A stretch of DNA of 64,000 nucleotides from Streptomyces achromogenes (GTDB lineage Bacteria > Actinomycetota > Actinomycetes > Streptomycetales > Streptomycetaceae): NCBI RefSeq assembly GCF_030816715.1, contig NZ_JAUSYH010000001.1, forward strand, positions 5,890,001-5,954,000. Direction: 5' to 3'. Each line of letters opens with the position of its first letter. The stretch's first letter is position 1. Shown here one piece after another: positions 15,356 to 23,948 of this stretch. Under the pieces are notes generated by a model that was not told the origin of the DNA, did no database searches, and was given only the letters and a program-made list of their open reading frames with translations. A program made the translations under genes and the position numbers.

Positions 15356-17170
15356 GTGGGTACACCCATGTCCGGGGGCGGCGGCCGGCACAGACGCCGG
15401 ATACGGATCGCCCTGCCCGTCGCCGCGGCGGGCCTGGCAGCGGCCGTCGCCGGCGCGCTGTTCCTGTCGTCCGCCCAGGCCGCCGAGGCGCCGCCGGCGC
15501 CCGCCACGGCCGCGACGAAGTCGGCCAAGGAGCTGCGGAAGCTGATCGACGTCGCGGTCAGCGGCGACGAGACGCCGGGGCAGGCCTCGAAGGCGTCCCT
15601 CAGCGGGAGCACGAGCGTCGGCGCCGCCAGGGTCGACCCGAAGATCATCGGCGGTACGACGACGACCGTCGCCCGGGCCCCGTGGATGGCCCAGCTCTGG
15701 TACGGGGACGACCGGGGCACCAGCACCACCACCGACGACGTCGGCTTCTTCTGCGGCGGCTCGGTCGTCTCGCCGACGAAGATCCTCACGGCCGCGCACT
15801 GCGTCAAGGGCTACAACTGGCAGGCCCACGGTTACGTCGTCACCGGCAGCGCCCAGCTGATGTCCGACGACGGCAGCCTGCACGGCGGGACCGGCACCTA
15901 CGTCCGCCGGCAGTGGAACCACCCGTCCTACAGCGCCACGACCATCGACAACGACATCGCCGTGCTGACCCTGGAGACGCCGGTCAGGGCCACACCGATC
16001 AAGATGACGACGAGCACGGACACCGCCTCGTACGCGACCGGCACCAAGGCCACGCTGTACGGCTGGGGCCGGACCACCTCGGCCACGCAGGACCTCTCCG
16101 AGACGCTGAAGACGGCCGTGCTGCCGATGCGGTCGGACGCCACCTGCTCGGACTTTTACGGCGCCGACTACCGCAAGGGCCACATGGTGTGCGCGGGCAC
16201 GCCCGCCACCGGCGCCGACTCGGGCACCACCAGCGCCTGCAACGGCGACTCCGGCGGACCGCTGATCGTGCGGAACGCGGCCGGCCAGGACCGGATCGTG
16301 GGCGTCGTCTCGTGGGGCGTCACCAACTGCGTCGAGAGCGGCGCGTACAGCGTCTTCAGCAAGGTCTCCGCGTACGTCGGCACCGCCTACCCGCGCGTCG
16401 ACGACAGCAACCTCAGCGGCGACCAGCTGGCCGACCTGTGGGCCCGCGCCGCGGCCACCAAGACCGGGTACGAGATGGACTCCAAGGGCGCCTCGCTGGG
16501 CGCCCGCGAGTCCTGGGGCAGCTGGAGCAGCTACAACCTGGTCCTGCAGACCGACCTGGACCGCGACGGCGTCCAGGACCTCGTCCTGCGGCGCGCGTCC
16601 GACGGTGACGTCTTCTGGCGGCACTACGTGCCCTCCAGCAACACCTGGGCGACCAAGCTGATCGCCGACAACTGGAAGACCCGCACCCAGATCGTCGCCC
16701 CCGGCGACGTCACGGGCGACTACCTGCCCGACCTGGTCTCCGTGGACTCGGCCGGGGCCCTGTGGGTCTACCCGGGCAACGGCGGCGGCTCCTTCGCCGC
16801 GCGCGTCAAGAACGGCACGGGCTGGAACCAGTACAACGTCCTGCGCGGACACGGCGACTTCACCGCCGACGGCAGGGCGGACCTGATCGCCCGCAACAAG
16901 AGCACCGGCGCGGTCTACCTCTACAAGGGCAACGGCGCCGCCGCGTCCGCCTTCGCGGCCCGCGTCAAGGTCGCCACCTGGAGCAGCACGACGTACAACG
17001 TCGTGGCCGCCGTCGGGGACGTCAACGGCGACGGCGTGGCCGACCTGCTCGCCCGCACGCCCGCCGGGGTGCTCTACCTGTACAAGGGAACCGGAACCGC
17101 CACGAGTGCGATGTTTGCCACAAGGGTGTCCCTCGGGACGACTTTCAAGCAGTACGACATCTTCGGCTGA
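15356..17170 (+). CDS. Secreted trypsin-like serine protease with FG-GAP/VCBS repeats
   Basis: The 604-residue protein has a twin-Arg-containing basic N-terminus, a hydrophobic core and a likely signal cleavage near SSAQAAEA (residues 36-43). The chymotrypsin-fold domain begins at IIGGTTTTV. The catalytic triad is His in LTAAHC, Asp in DNDIAVLTLE and Ser in NGDSGGPLIV. After about residue 370 come FG-GAP/VCBS-type repeats: DLDRDGVQDLVLR, GDVTGDYLPDLVS, GDFTADGRADLIAR and GDVNGDGVADLLAR. These are Ca-binding beta-propeller blades probably used for substrate or surface binding. The GTG start follows GAGGGGGGA. Such proteases digest extracellular protein; the exact substrate is unknown. Confidence 0.93.
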   Translation: MGTPMSGGGGRHRRRIRIALPVAAAGLAAAVAGALFLSSAQAAEAPPAPATAATKSAKELRKLIDVAVSGDETPGQASKASLSGSTSVGAARVDPKIIGGTTTTVARAPWMAQLWYGDDRGTSTTTDDVGFFCGGSVVSPTKILTAAHCVKGYNWQAHGYVVTGSAQLMSDDGSLHGGTGTYVRRQWNHPSYSATTIDNDIAVLTLETPVRATPIKMTTSTDTASYATGTKATLYGWGRTTSATQDLSETLKTAVLPMRSDATCSDFYGADYRKGHMVCAGTPATGADSGTTSACNGDSGGPLIVRNAAGQDRIVGVVSWGVTNCVESGAYSVFSKVSAYVGTAYPRVDDSNLSGDQLADLWARAAATKTGYEMDSKGASLGARESWGSWSSYNLVLQTDLDRDGVQDLVLRRASDGDVFWRHYVPSSNTWATKLIADNWKTRTQIVAPGDVTGDYLPDLVSVDSAGALWVYPGNGGGSFAARVKNGTGWNQYNVLRGHGDFTADGRADLIARNKSTGAVYLYKGNGAAASAFAARVKVATWSSTTYNVVAAVGDVNGDGVADLLARTPAGVLYLYKGTGTATSAMFATRVSLGTTFKQYDIFG

Positions 17171-17181
17171 CGCCCCACGAA

Positions 17182-17219
17182 GCCGCAGGTGAGCGCCGTG
17201 TGCGGCCCTCACCTGCGGC
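17182..17219 (+). terminator. Protease gene terminator
   Basis: GCCGCAGGTGAG (17182-17193) pairs perfectly with CTCACCTGCGGC (17208-17219), giving a 12-bp stem 11 bp after the stop codon. Confidence 0.85.
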
Positions 17220-17338
17220 ACGCTCCGTGTGTGTTCCGGCACGTTTCGCACACGGGGTGGCGTGTAACCCTGTCCCGAGTTTCCCCGTCTGTCCTGGCGG
17301 AGTGACCATGGTGAGGTTCCACGAGAACAGAGGAGCAC

Positions 17339-18517
17339 ATGTCTGCCGAGAGCACGCCGGAGCCCGGCACACCGGGTGAGGCCGGCACGACGAGCGGGGC
17401 GGCCGACCGGAGCGGTCCGGACGGTCGGGGCGGCCAGGAGGGTTGGCGCGGTCCGCGCCACCGCAAGCAGCGCGCCGGCAGACGCAAGGGTCTGCTGATC
17501 GCCGCTTGGAGCGCCGCGGGCGTCCTCGTCCTCGGCGGCACCGGAGCGGGATACCTGTACTTCGAGCTCAACGGCAACATCAAGAGCGTCGACATCGACC
17601 AGGCGCTGGGCACGGCGCGGCCCACCAAGGTCGACAACGGCTCCGAGAACATCCTCGTGCTGGGCTCGGACACCCGCTCCGGCACGAACAAGAAGCTCGG
17701 CGGCGGCGCCGACGACGGCAGCGCCCGTTCCGACACCGCGATGGTCGTGCACGTCTACGAGGGCCACAAGAGGGCCAGTGTGGTCTCCATACCGCGCGAC
17801 ACCCTCGTCGACCGGCCCGCCTGCACGGACACGAAGGGCGTCACGCACGACGCGGCGTCCGACGTGATGTTCAACTCGGCGTACTCGACGGGCGGCGCGG
17901 CCTGCGCGGTCAAGACGGTCGAGGCGATCAGCGGCATCCGGATGGACCACTACCTGGAAGTCGACTTCGCCGGCTTCGAGAAGCTCATCGACGAACTCGG
18001 CGGCGTCGAGATCACCACGACCAAGGCGATCGACGACCCCGACAGCCACCTGAAGCTCGACGCGGGCACCCACACGCTCACCGGCGACCAGGCGCTCGGC
18101 CTGGTCCGCACCCGGCACGGCGTGGGCGACGGCTCCGACCTCGGCCGCATCCAGCTCCAGCAGGCCTTCGTCAAGGCCCTGGTCGACCAGGTCAAGCACG
18201 TCGGGCTGCTCACCGGCGGCACCAGGCTGTACGACCTCGCCGACACCGCCACCAAGGCCGTCACCACCGACTCCGACCTCGGGTCGCTGAACTCCCTGAT
18301 GTCCTTCGCGAGCGGTCTCCAGGGCATCGGCGCGGCGGACATGACCATGGTGACGATGCCAGTGCGGTACGACCCGTCCAACCTCAACCGCGTCCTCGTC
18401 TCCGAGGCCAAGGCCGAGCAGGTGTGGACGGCGCTGAGGAACGACCGGCCCGTCCCGAAGGCGGCCACCGAGGGCAACGCCAGCGGCGAGGCGGCCGGGG
18501 TCGTGGCCTCGTCGTAG
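17339..18517 (+). CDS. LytR-CpsA-Psr (LCP) family protein
   Basis: LCP proteins transfer undecaprenyl-linked teichoic-acid-like or other glycopolymers to peptidoglycan. The 392-residue protein has a Gly/Arg-rich cytoplasmic N-terminus, one membrane anchor at about 50-72 (GLLIAAWSAAGVLVLGGTGA), and an extracellular LCP domain. Core motifs are LVLGSDTRSG, VSIPRDTLV, a weakened FNSAYSTGG, and VRTRHGVGDGSDLGRIQLQQ near 255-275, containing the Arg residues that bind the pyrophosphate lipid. GAGGAG lies just before the ATG. It lies upstream of rpmE but is likely a separate unit. Its partner could be the WecA-type transferase at 23949. Confidence 0.9.
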   Translation: MSAESTPEPGTPGEAGTTSGAADRSGPDGRGGQEGWRGPRHRKQRAGRRKGLLIAAWSAAGVLVLGGTGAGYLYFELNGNIKSVDIDQALGTARPTKVDNGSENILVLGSDTRSGTNKKLGGGADDGSARSDTAMVVHVYEGHKRASVVSIPRDTLVDRPACTDTKGVTHDAASDVMFNSAYSTGGAACAVKTVEAISGIRMDHYLEVDFAGFEKLIDELGGVEITTTKAIDDPDSHLKLDAGTHTLTGDQALGLVRTRHGVGDGSDLGRIQLQQAFVKALVDQVKHVGLLTGGTRLYDLADTATKAVTTDSDLGSLNSLMSFASGLQGIGAADMTMVTMPVRYDPSNLNRVLVSEAKAEQVWTALRNDRPVPKAATEGNASGEAAGVVASS

Positions 18518-18556
18518 CCACCGGGGTCCGACCGCGCCCGGCGCCGAGGCCCCTGG

Positions 18557-18582
18557 GGAATAGATCGCCCCGCCCCCCGGTT
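18557..18582 (+). promoter_or_regulatory. Sigma-R-type promoter of rpmE
   Basis: GGAAT (18557-18561) and GTT (18580-18582) are spaced by exactly 18 bp, an ideal SigR consensus. From memory, rpmE of S. coelicolor is a SigR target, so this element is probably functional. It lies about 105 bp before the rpmE start. Confidence 0.75.
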
Positions 18583-18686
18583 TTGGGGGATACGGCCAGT
18601 GCTGGCAGACTGGTACGTCGGCTCCGGTTCACGTTTGCCGTATCCCGCGGCAGCGACCCGGCGCCCTCCCGAAACTAGGAGACACC

Positions 18687-18911
18687 TTGAAGCGCGACAT
18701 CCACCCCGAGTACGTCGAGACGCAGGTCAGCTGCACCTGTGGCGCGTCGTTCACCACCCGCAGCACGATCGGAAGCGGTTCCATCCGCGCCGACGTCTGC
18801 TCCGAGTGCCACCCGTTCTACACGGGCAAGCAGAAGATCCTCGACACCGGTGGCCGTGTGGCCCGCTTCGAGGCCCGCTTCGGCAAGGCCGCCGCCGGCT
18901 CCAAGAAGTAG
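18687..18911 (+). CDS. rpmE: 50S ribosomal protein L31 (zinc-binding type)
   Basis: The 74-residue protein MKRDIHPEYVETQVSCTCG... is L31. It keeps the zinc ligands (SCTCG at 15-19 and CSECHPF near 37-43), so it is the Cys-containing form that binds zinc, not the zinc-free paralogue. The start is TTG at 18687, preceded by AGGAG at 5-nt spacing; no ATG or GTG fits the conserved N-terminus. The SigR-type promoter upstream links L31 to thiol-oxidative stress, which makes sense because oxidation could release its zinc. A T-tract terminator follows at 18957. Confidence 0.97.
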   Translation: MKRDIHPEYVETQVSCTCGASFTTRSTIGSGSIRADVCSECHPFYTGKQKILDTGGRVARFEARFGKAAAGSKK

Positions 18912-18956
18912 CGAGCCCCTCTTCGCCGGTCCACGGCAGTGTCCCCGCCCGGGACA

Positions 18957-18975
18957 CGCCGGGACCGGCGTTTTT
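18957..18975 (+). terminator. rpmE intrinsic terminator with T-tract
   Basis: CGCCG and CGGCG form a short stem around GGAC, followed by TTTTT (18971-18975). A second hairpin, GTGTCCC/GGGACAC (18939-18957), stands directly before it. A T-tract terminator is uncommon in this GC-rich sequence. Confidence 0.75.
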
Positions 18976-19018
18976 GGTCGCCCGCCCTTCCCCCACGTAC
19001 GTCATTCAGGAGCCCACC

Positions 19019-20095
19019 ATGTTCGAGGCCGTCGAGGAGTTGCTCGGAGAGCACGCCGACCTGGAGAAGAAGCTCGCCGACCCGTCGGTCCACGCCGACC
19101 AGGCCAACGCGCGCAAGCTGAACAAGCGCTACGCCGAGCTCACCCCCATCGTCGGCACGTACCGCTCCTGGAAGCAGACCGGTGACGACGTCGAGACCGC
19201 GCGCGAGTTCGCCGCCTCCGACCCGGACTTCGCCGCCGAGGTCAAGGAGCTGGAGAAGCAGCGCGAGGAGCTGACGGAGAAGCTGCGGCTGCTGCTCGTG
19301 CCCCGGGACCCGTCCGACGACAAGGACGTCATCCTCGAGATCAAGGCGGGTGCGGGCGGCGACGAGTCGGCCCTGTTCGCCGGCGACCTGCTGCGGATGT
19401 ACCTGCGCTACGCCGAGCGGGTGGGCTGGAAGACCGAGATCATCGACGCCACCGAGTCCGAGCTGGGCGGCTACAAGGACGTCCAGGTCGCGGTGAAGAC
19501 CAAGGGCGGGCAGGGCGCGACGGAACCCGGACAGGGCGTCTGGGCGCGGCTGAAGTACGAGGGCGGAGTGCACCGCGTGCAGCGGGTGCCCGCGACCGAG
19601 TCGCAGGGCCGGATCCACACGTCCGCCGCCGGCGTGCTGGTGACGCCCGAGGCCGAGGAGGTGGACGTCGAGATCAACGCGAACGACCTGCGCATCGACG
19701 TGTACCGGTCCTCCGGCCCCGGCGGCCAGTCCGTCAACACCACCGACTCCGCCGTGCGCATCACGCACGTTCCCACCGGAGTCGTGGCCTCCTGCCAGAA
19801 CGAGAAGAGCCAGTTGCAGAACAAGGAGCAGGCGATGCGTATCCTGCGCTCCAGGCTGCTGGCGGCGGCGCAGGAGGAGGCGGAGCGGGAGGCCGCCGAC
19901 GCCCGCCGCAGTCAGGTCCGCACCGTCGACCGCTCCGAGAAGATCCGCACGTACAACTTCCCGGAGAACCGCCTCTCGGACCACCGCGTCGGCTTCAAGG
20001 CGTACAACCTGGACCAGGTCCTGGACGGCGACCTGGACGCGGTGATCCAGGCCTGCGTCGACGCGGACTCGGCCGCCAAGCTCGCGGCCGCGTAG
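19019..20095 (+). CDS. prfA: Peptide chain release factor 1
   Basis: RF1 reads UAA and UAG and triggers peptide release on the ribosome. The 358-residue protein carries the RF1-specific P-A-T tripeptide (191-193, in RVPATESQGRIHTS) that selects stop codons, and the catalytic GGQ motif at 235-237 (SSGPGGQSVNTTD). The chosen ATG at 19019 begins MFEAVEELLGEHADLEKKL and has AGGAG 7 nt upstream. The reading frame is open further upstream, but that part covers rpmE. prmC, whose product methylates the GGQ glutamine, follows at 20141. Confidence 0.97.
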   Translation: MFEAVEELLGEHADLEKKLADPSVHADQANARKLNKRYAELTPIVGTYRSWKQTGDDVETAREFAASDPDFAAEVKELEKQREELTEKLRLLLVPRDPSDDKDVILEIKAGAGGDESALFAGDLLRMYLRYAERVGWKTEIIDATESELGGYKDVQVAVKTKGGQGATEPGQGVWARLKYEGGVHRVQRVPATESQGRIHTSAAGVLVTPEAEEVDVEINANDLRIDVYRSSGPGGQSVNTTDSAVRITHVPTGVVASCQNEKSQLQNKEQAMRILRSRLLAAAQEEAEREAADARRSQVRTVDRSEKIRTYNFPENRLSDHRVGFKAYNLDQVLDGDLDAVIQACVDADSAAKLAAA

Positions 20096-20140
20096 GCGTT
20101 GTAGGACGGACGCACGACGAGTACGACACGGAGGACTTGC

Positions 20141-21022
20141 GTGCAGCAATCATTTGGGGGACGCCCCCCGAGCCCTCGCAGTCTGCTGCTCGCTGAGGTA
20201 GCTCAGGCCACCCAGCGGCTGGCCGACGCCGGCGTGCCCTCGCCGCGCAACGACGCGGAGGAGCTCGCCGCCTTCGTGCACGGCGTCAAGCGCGGTGAAC
20301 TCCACTCCGTGAAGGATCCCGACTTCGACGCCCGCTACTGGGAGGTCATCGCCCGGCGCGAGCAGCGCGAGCCGCTTCAGCACATCACCGGCCGGGCCTT
20401 CTTCCGGTACCTGGAGCTCCAGGTCGGCCCCGGGGTCTTCGTGCCGCGTCCCGAGACCGAGTCGGTCGTCGGCTGGGCCATAGACGCGGTACGCGCCATG
20501 GACGTCGTCGAGCCCCGGATCGTGGACCTGTGCACCGGCAGCGGCGCCATCGCCCTCGCCCTCGCGCAGGAGGTCCCGCGCTCCCGGGTGCACGCCGTGG
20601 AGCTGTCCGAGGACGCCCTCGTGTGGACCCGTAAGAACATGGAGGGCTCCAGGGTCGACCTGCGCCAGGGCAACGCCCTGGACGCCTTCCGCGACCTCGA
20701 CGGCCAGGTCGACCTCGTCGTCTCCAACCCGCCGTACATCCCGCTCACCGAGTGGGAGTACGTCGCCCCGGAGGCCCGTGACTACGACCCCGAGCTCGCC
20801 CTGTTCTCCGGCGAGGACGGCCTCGACCTGATCCGCGGCATCGAGCGCACCGCGCACCGGCTGCTGCGTCCCGGCGGCGTCGTCGTCATCGAGCACGCCG
20901 ACACCCAGGGCGGCCAGGTGCCGTGGATCTTCACCGAGGAGCGGGGCTGGGCCGACGCGGCCGACCACCCCGACCTCAACAACCGGCCGCGCTTCGCCAC
21001 CGCCCGCAGGGCGACGCCGTGA
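20141..21022 (+). CDS. prmC: Release-factor glutamine methyltransferase
   Basis: This SAM-dependent enzyme N5-methylates the Gln of the GGQ motif in release factors. Its 293 residues include the substrate-adenine motif NPPY at 196-199 (VVSNPPYIPLTEWE), the SAM loop DLCTGSGAIALALAQ, and the upstream FVPRPETE signature. An N-terminal helical domain (LLLAEVAQATQRLADAGVPS) binds the release factor. GGAGGA precedes the GTG start. prmC follows prfA by 45 bp, a conserved pairing. Its TGA overlaps the GTG of a 39-codon ORF by 4 nt. Confidence 0.95.
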   Translation: MQQSFGGRPPSPRSLLLAEVAQATQRLADAGVPSPRNDAEELAAFVHGVKRGELHSVKDPDFDARYWEVIARREQREPLQHITGRAFFRYLELQVGPGVFVPRPETESVVGWAIDAVRAMDVVEPRIVDLCTGSGAIALALAQEVPRSRVHAVELSEDALVWTRKNMEGSRVDLRQGNALDAFRDLDGQVDLVVSNPPYIPLTEWEYVAPEARDYDPELALFSGEDGLDLIRGIERTAHRLLRPGGVVVIEHADTQGGQVPWIFTEERGWADAADHPDLNNRPRFATARRATP

Positions 21023-21138
21023 GCGCCCCCCGCACTTCCGACCCGCAGCAGGACGTGTACGCGTCAGCATTCGCGCGTTCCGTGCAGTCCGTGTGTTCCC
21101 TGAATTCCGTGTATTCCGTGTACGAGGAGGCTCGCTAG
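21019..21138 (+). CDS. Small coupled ORF of 39 codons between prmC and the Sua5-type gene
   Basis: GTG at 21019 overlaps the prmC stop by 4 nt (GTGA), and its TAG at 21136-21138 is directly followed by the next gene's ATG. The peptide begins VSAPRTSDPQQDVYASAFAR and ends with a Ser-Val-rich repeat (SVQSVCSLNSVYSVY, EEAR). The TCCGTG repeats give it unusual codon and base use (many T and A) compared with its neighbours. It may be a real microprotein, or a translational relay keeping ribosomes moving to the next gene's GAGGAGG site, which it contains. No homologue is recognised. Confidence 0.45.
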   Translation: MSAPRTSDPQQDVYASAFARSVQSVCSLNSVYSVYEEAR

Positions 21139-21786
21139 ATGGCCCGGCGATACGACACCAACGACGCGACCGACCGTGTGACCGGTCTGCGCGAGGCCGC
21201 GTCCGCCGTCCGCCGGGGCGAGCTGGTGGTCCTGCCGACCGACACGGTGTACGGGATCGGCGCCGACGCGTTCTCCTCGGAGGCCGTCGCCGACCTGCTC
21301 GACGCCAAGGGCCGGGGCCGCAACATGCCCACCCCCGTCCTCATCGGCTCCCCGAACACGCTGCACGGCCTCGTCACGGACTTCTCCGAGCTGGCCTGGG
21401 AACTGGTCGACGCCTTCTGGCCGGGCGCGCTGACGCTCGTCGCCAGGCACCAGCCCTCCCTGCAGTGGGACCTCGGCGACACCCGGGGCACGGTCGCCGT
21501 GCGGATGCCGCTGCACCCGGTCGCCATCGAGCTGCTGACGGAGGTCGGCCCGATGGCGGTCTCCTCCGCCAACCTCACCGGCCACCCCGCGCCGGAGAAC
21601 TGCGACTCCGCGCAGGAGATGCTCGGCGACTCCGTCTCCGTCTACCTCGACGGCGGTCCGACCCCCGGCAACGTGCCCTCCTCGATCGTCGACGTCAGCC
21701 GTGAGGTGCCGCTGCTGCTGCGGGCGGGCGCGATCTCCGCGGACGAGCTGCGGAAGGTCGTACCCGACCTCGAGGTGGCGAATTGA
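21139..21786 (+). CDS. L-threonylcarbamoyladenylate synthase (Sua5/YciO/TsaC family)
   Basis: The enzyme makes threonylcarbamoyl-AMP from threonine, bicarbonate and ATP, the first step of t6A37 modification of ANN-decoding tRNAs. The 215-residue protein is a single YrdC domain. Recognisable parts are the substrate-binding LPTDTVYGIGADAFS, DAKGRGRNMPTPVLIG (the K-R motif), FWPGALTLV, VAVRMPLHP and VSSANLTGHPAPE. It lacks the extra Sua5 C-terminal domain, so it is of the TsaC length. GAGGAGG precedes the ATG. The downstream phosphatase-like gene starts within its stop codon (TTGA). Confidence 0.92.
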   Translation: MARRYDTNDATDRVTGLREAASAVRRGELVVLPTDTVYGIGADAFSSEAVADLLDAKGRGRNMPTPVLIGSPNTLHGLVTDFSELAWELVDAFWPGALTLVARHQPSLQWDLGDTRGTVAVRMPLHPVAIELLTEVGPMAVSSANLTGHPAPENCDSAQEMLGDSVSVYLDGGPTPGNVPSSIVDVSREVPLLLRAGAISADELRKVVPDLEVAN

Positions 21787-22460
21787 CAGCCCCTGACGCG
21801 GGGCGTGGCATAGGCAACGGGGAACGTGCCGCGGAGCAGACGACGACGTTCGGATATCCGCGCGACACCTTCCGCATCCTCCACGTCAGCACCGGCAACG
21901 TCTGCCGCTCGCCGATCACCGAGCGCCTGACCCGGCATTTCGTGTCCCAGCGGCTCGGTCTGCTGGGCGGCGGGCTGATCGTGGAGAGCGCGGGCACCTG
22001 GGGCCACGAGGGCGCGCCCATGGAGGCCAACGCGGAGACCGTGCTGGCCGAGTTCGGCGCGGACGCGTCCGGGTTCACCGGCCGGGAGCTCCTCGACGAA
22101 CACGTCATCATGGCCGACCTGGTCCTGACGGCGACCCGCGACCACCGCGCCCAGGTCATCTCCATGGGCCACTCGGCGGGGCTGCGCACCTTCACCCTGA
22201 AGGAGTTCACCCGTCTGGTGAACGCCATCGACCCGGCCACCCTCCCGCCGCTGGACGAGGGCGTGGTGATGCGCGCACGGGCGCTGGTCCGCGCGGCGGC
22301 GGCGCTACGCGGGTGGCTCCTGGCCCCGACCCTGGAGGCCGACGAGGTCTACGACCCGTACGGGGCGCCGCTGCCGTTCTTCCGCTCCATCGGCGACGAG
22401 ATACACCAGGCCCTGGACCCGGTGGTGACGGCCCTGACGGGGGTGCCGACGCGAGCCTGA
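21783..22460 (+). CDS. Low-molecular-weight protein-tyrosine-phosphatase homologue lacking the nucleophilic Cys
   Basis: The 225-residue protein has the LMW-PTP fold, but the phosphate loop reads HVSTGNVCRSP at residues 34-44. In active enzymes this is V-C-x-G-N-x-C-R-S-P and the first Cys is the nucleophile. Here that position is Ser36; Cys41 and Arg42 are kept. The late D-P motif (VYDPYGAPLPFF) that supplies the general acid is present. Classical catalysis is therefore unlikely unless another residue substitutes; binding or regulatory roles are possible. It starts at TTG 21783 inside the preceding gene's stop codon (4-nt TTGA overlap), and no better start exists before the conserved region, so the two proteins are coupled. 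Confidence 0.85.
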   Translation: MTAPDAGRGIGNGERAAEQTTTFGYPRDTFRILHVSTGNVCRSPITERLTRHFVSQRLGLLGGGLIVESAGTWGHEGAPMEANAETVLAEFGADASGFTGRELLDEHVIMADLVLTATRDHRAQVISMGHSAGLRTFTLKEFTRLVNAIDPATLPPLDEGVVMRARALVRAAAALRGWLLAPTLEADEVYDPYGAPLPFFRSIGDEIHQALDPVVTALTGVPTRA

Positions 22461-22536
22461 CCGCGCGGGCGCGGGGCGTGGCGGGCGGTGCGGGCCTACA
22501 TTGGACGTACGTCACCGTCGACGCCCGGAGCGCACC

Positions 22537-23775
22537 ATGTCGGTCACCCATGCCCCCGAGACCGATGTCCTGCGCCGGCAGGACCCCGAGCTGGCCGGGA
22601 TCCTCCTCGGCGAACGGGAGCGGCAGGCGTCGACGCTTCAGCTGACCGCCGCCGAGAACTTCACCTCGCCCGCCGTGCTCGCCGCCCTCGGCTCGCCGCT
22701 CGCCAACAAGTACGCGGAAGGCTATCCGGGCGCCCGCCACCACGGCGGCTGCGAGATCGTCGACGTCGCCGAGCGCATCGCCGTGGACCGCGCCAAGGCG
22801 CTGTTCGGCGCCGAACACGCCAACGTGCAGGCGCACTCGGGCTCCTCGGCCGTGCTGGCCGCCTACGCCGCCCTGCTGCGGCCCGGCGACACCGTGCTGG
22901 CCCTCGGGCTGCCGCACGGCGGCCATCTCACCCACGGCTCGCCGGCGAACTTCTCCGGACGCTGGTTCGACTTCGTCCCCTACGGGCTGGACGCGGAGAC
23001 CGGGCTCATCGACCACGAGCAGGTCCGCACGCTGGCCCGGGCCCACCGGCCCAAGGCGATCGTGTGCGGGTCCACCGCCTACCCGCGCCACATCGACCAC
23101 GCGTTCTTCCGCGAGGTGGCCGACGACGTCGGCGCGTTCCTGATCGCCGACGCCGCCCATCCCATCGGGCTGGTCGCCGGGGGAGCGGCACCCTCCCCGG
23201 TGCCGTACGCCGACATCGTCTGCGCCACCACCCACAAGGTGCTGCGCGGACCGCGCGGCGGGATGATCCTCTGCGGCGGGGACCTCGCCGAGCGCGTGGA
23301 CCGGGCCGTCTTCCCGTTCACGCAGGGCGGCGCGCAGATGCACACCGTCGCCGCGAAGGCGGTCGCGTTCGGGGAGGCGGCGACGCCGGCGTTCGCCGTG
23401 TACGCCCATCAGGTGGTCGCCAACGCGAGGGTTCTCGCGGCGGCGCTGCAACGGGAGGGGCTGGCCGTGACGACCGGCGGCACCGACACGCATCTCATCA
23501 CCGCCGACACCGCGCCCCTGGGGATCGACGGACGCGCCGCGCGGGGGCTGCTGGCGGCCGCGGGGATCGTCCTGGACTGGTGCGCGCTGCCGCACGGCGA
23601 CGCCCGTGGGCTGCGCCTGGGCACCGCCGCGGTGACCACGCAGGGCATGGGGGAGGCGGAGATGACGCGGATCGCGGCGCTGCTGGCCGGGGTGCTGCGG
23701 GAGGCGACCGACGCCCGGACGGCCCGCGAGAACGTGCGCGAACTGACCCTGGCGTTCCCGCCCTATCCGGGCTGA
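22537..23775 (+). CDS. glyA: Serine hydroxymethyltransferase paralogue
   Basis: SHMT interconverts serine and glycine with tetrahydrofolate. The 412-residue protein keeps the PLP lysine at Lys234 (TTHKVLRGPRGG), LQLTAAENFTSPAVL, KYAEGYPGA and HLTHGSPANFSG. However, the catalytic R-Y-Y-G-G motif is R-H-H-G-G here (67-71), so both tyrosines are replaced by His. E. coli Tyr65 corresponds to His69. This may alter its retro-aldol activity or substrate. The start is ATG 22537, with GGAG 7 nt upstream, rather than TTG 22501. Streptomyces usually carry several glyA copies, and this one looks like a divergent member. Confidence 0.85.
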   Translation: MSVTHAPETDVLRRQDPELAGILLGERERQASTLQLTAAENFTSPAVLAALGSPLANKYAEGYPGARHHGGCEIVDVAERIAVDRAKALFGAEHANVQAHSGSSAVLAAYAALLRPGDTVLALGLPHGGHLTHGSPANFSGRWFDFVPYGLDAETGLIDHEQVRTLARAHRPKAIVCGSTAYPRHIDHAFFREVADDVGAFLIADAAHPIGLVAGGAAPSPVPYADIVCATTHKVLRGPRGGMILCGGDLAERVDRAVFPFTQGGAQMHTVAAKAVAFGEAATPAFAVYAHQVVANARVLAAALQREGLAVTTGGTDTHLITADTAPLGIDGRAARGLLAAAGIVLDWCALPHGDARGLRLGTAAVTTQGMGEAEMTRIAALLAGVLREATDARTARENVRELTLAFPPYPG

Positions 23776-23948
23776 ACCGGGGGTGGACGCGCCGTGTGCG
23801 CCCGGGTGCGCACCCCCGCTGCGCCACGGCTCACAGCTGCACGTGAAACCATCGTCACTACCCGGGAGTCCTCACACATATGCGCCGTGACGTAGTCGAT
23901 CGCTAGGGTGTGGGACTGAGATGGCCGGCGAGACATGTGGGGAAGCCC

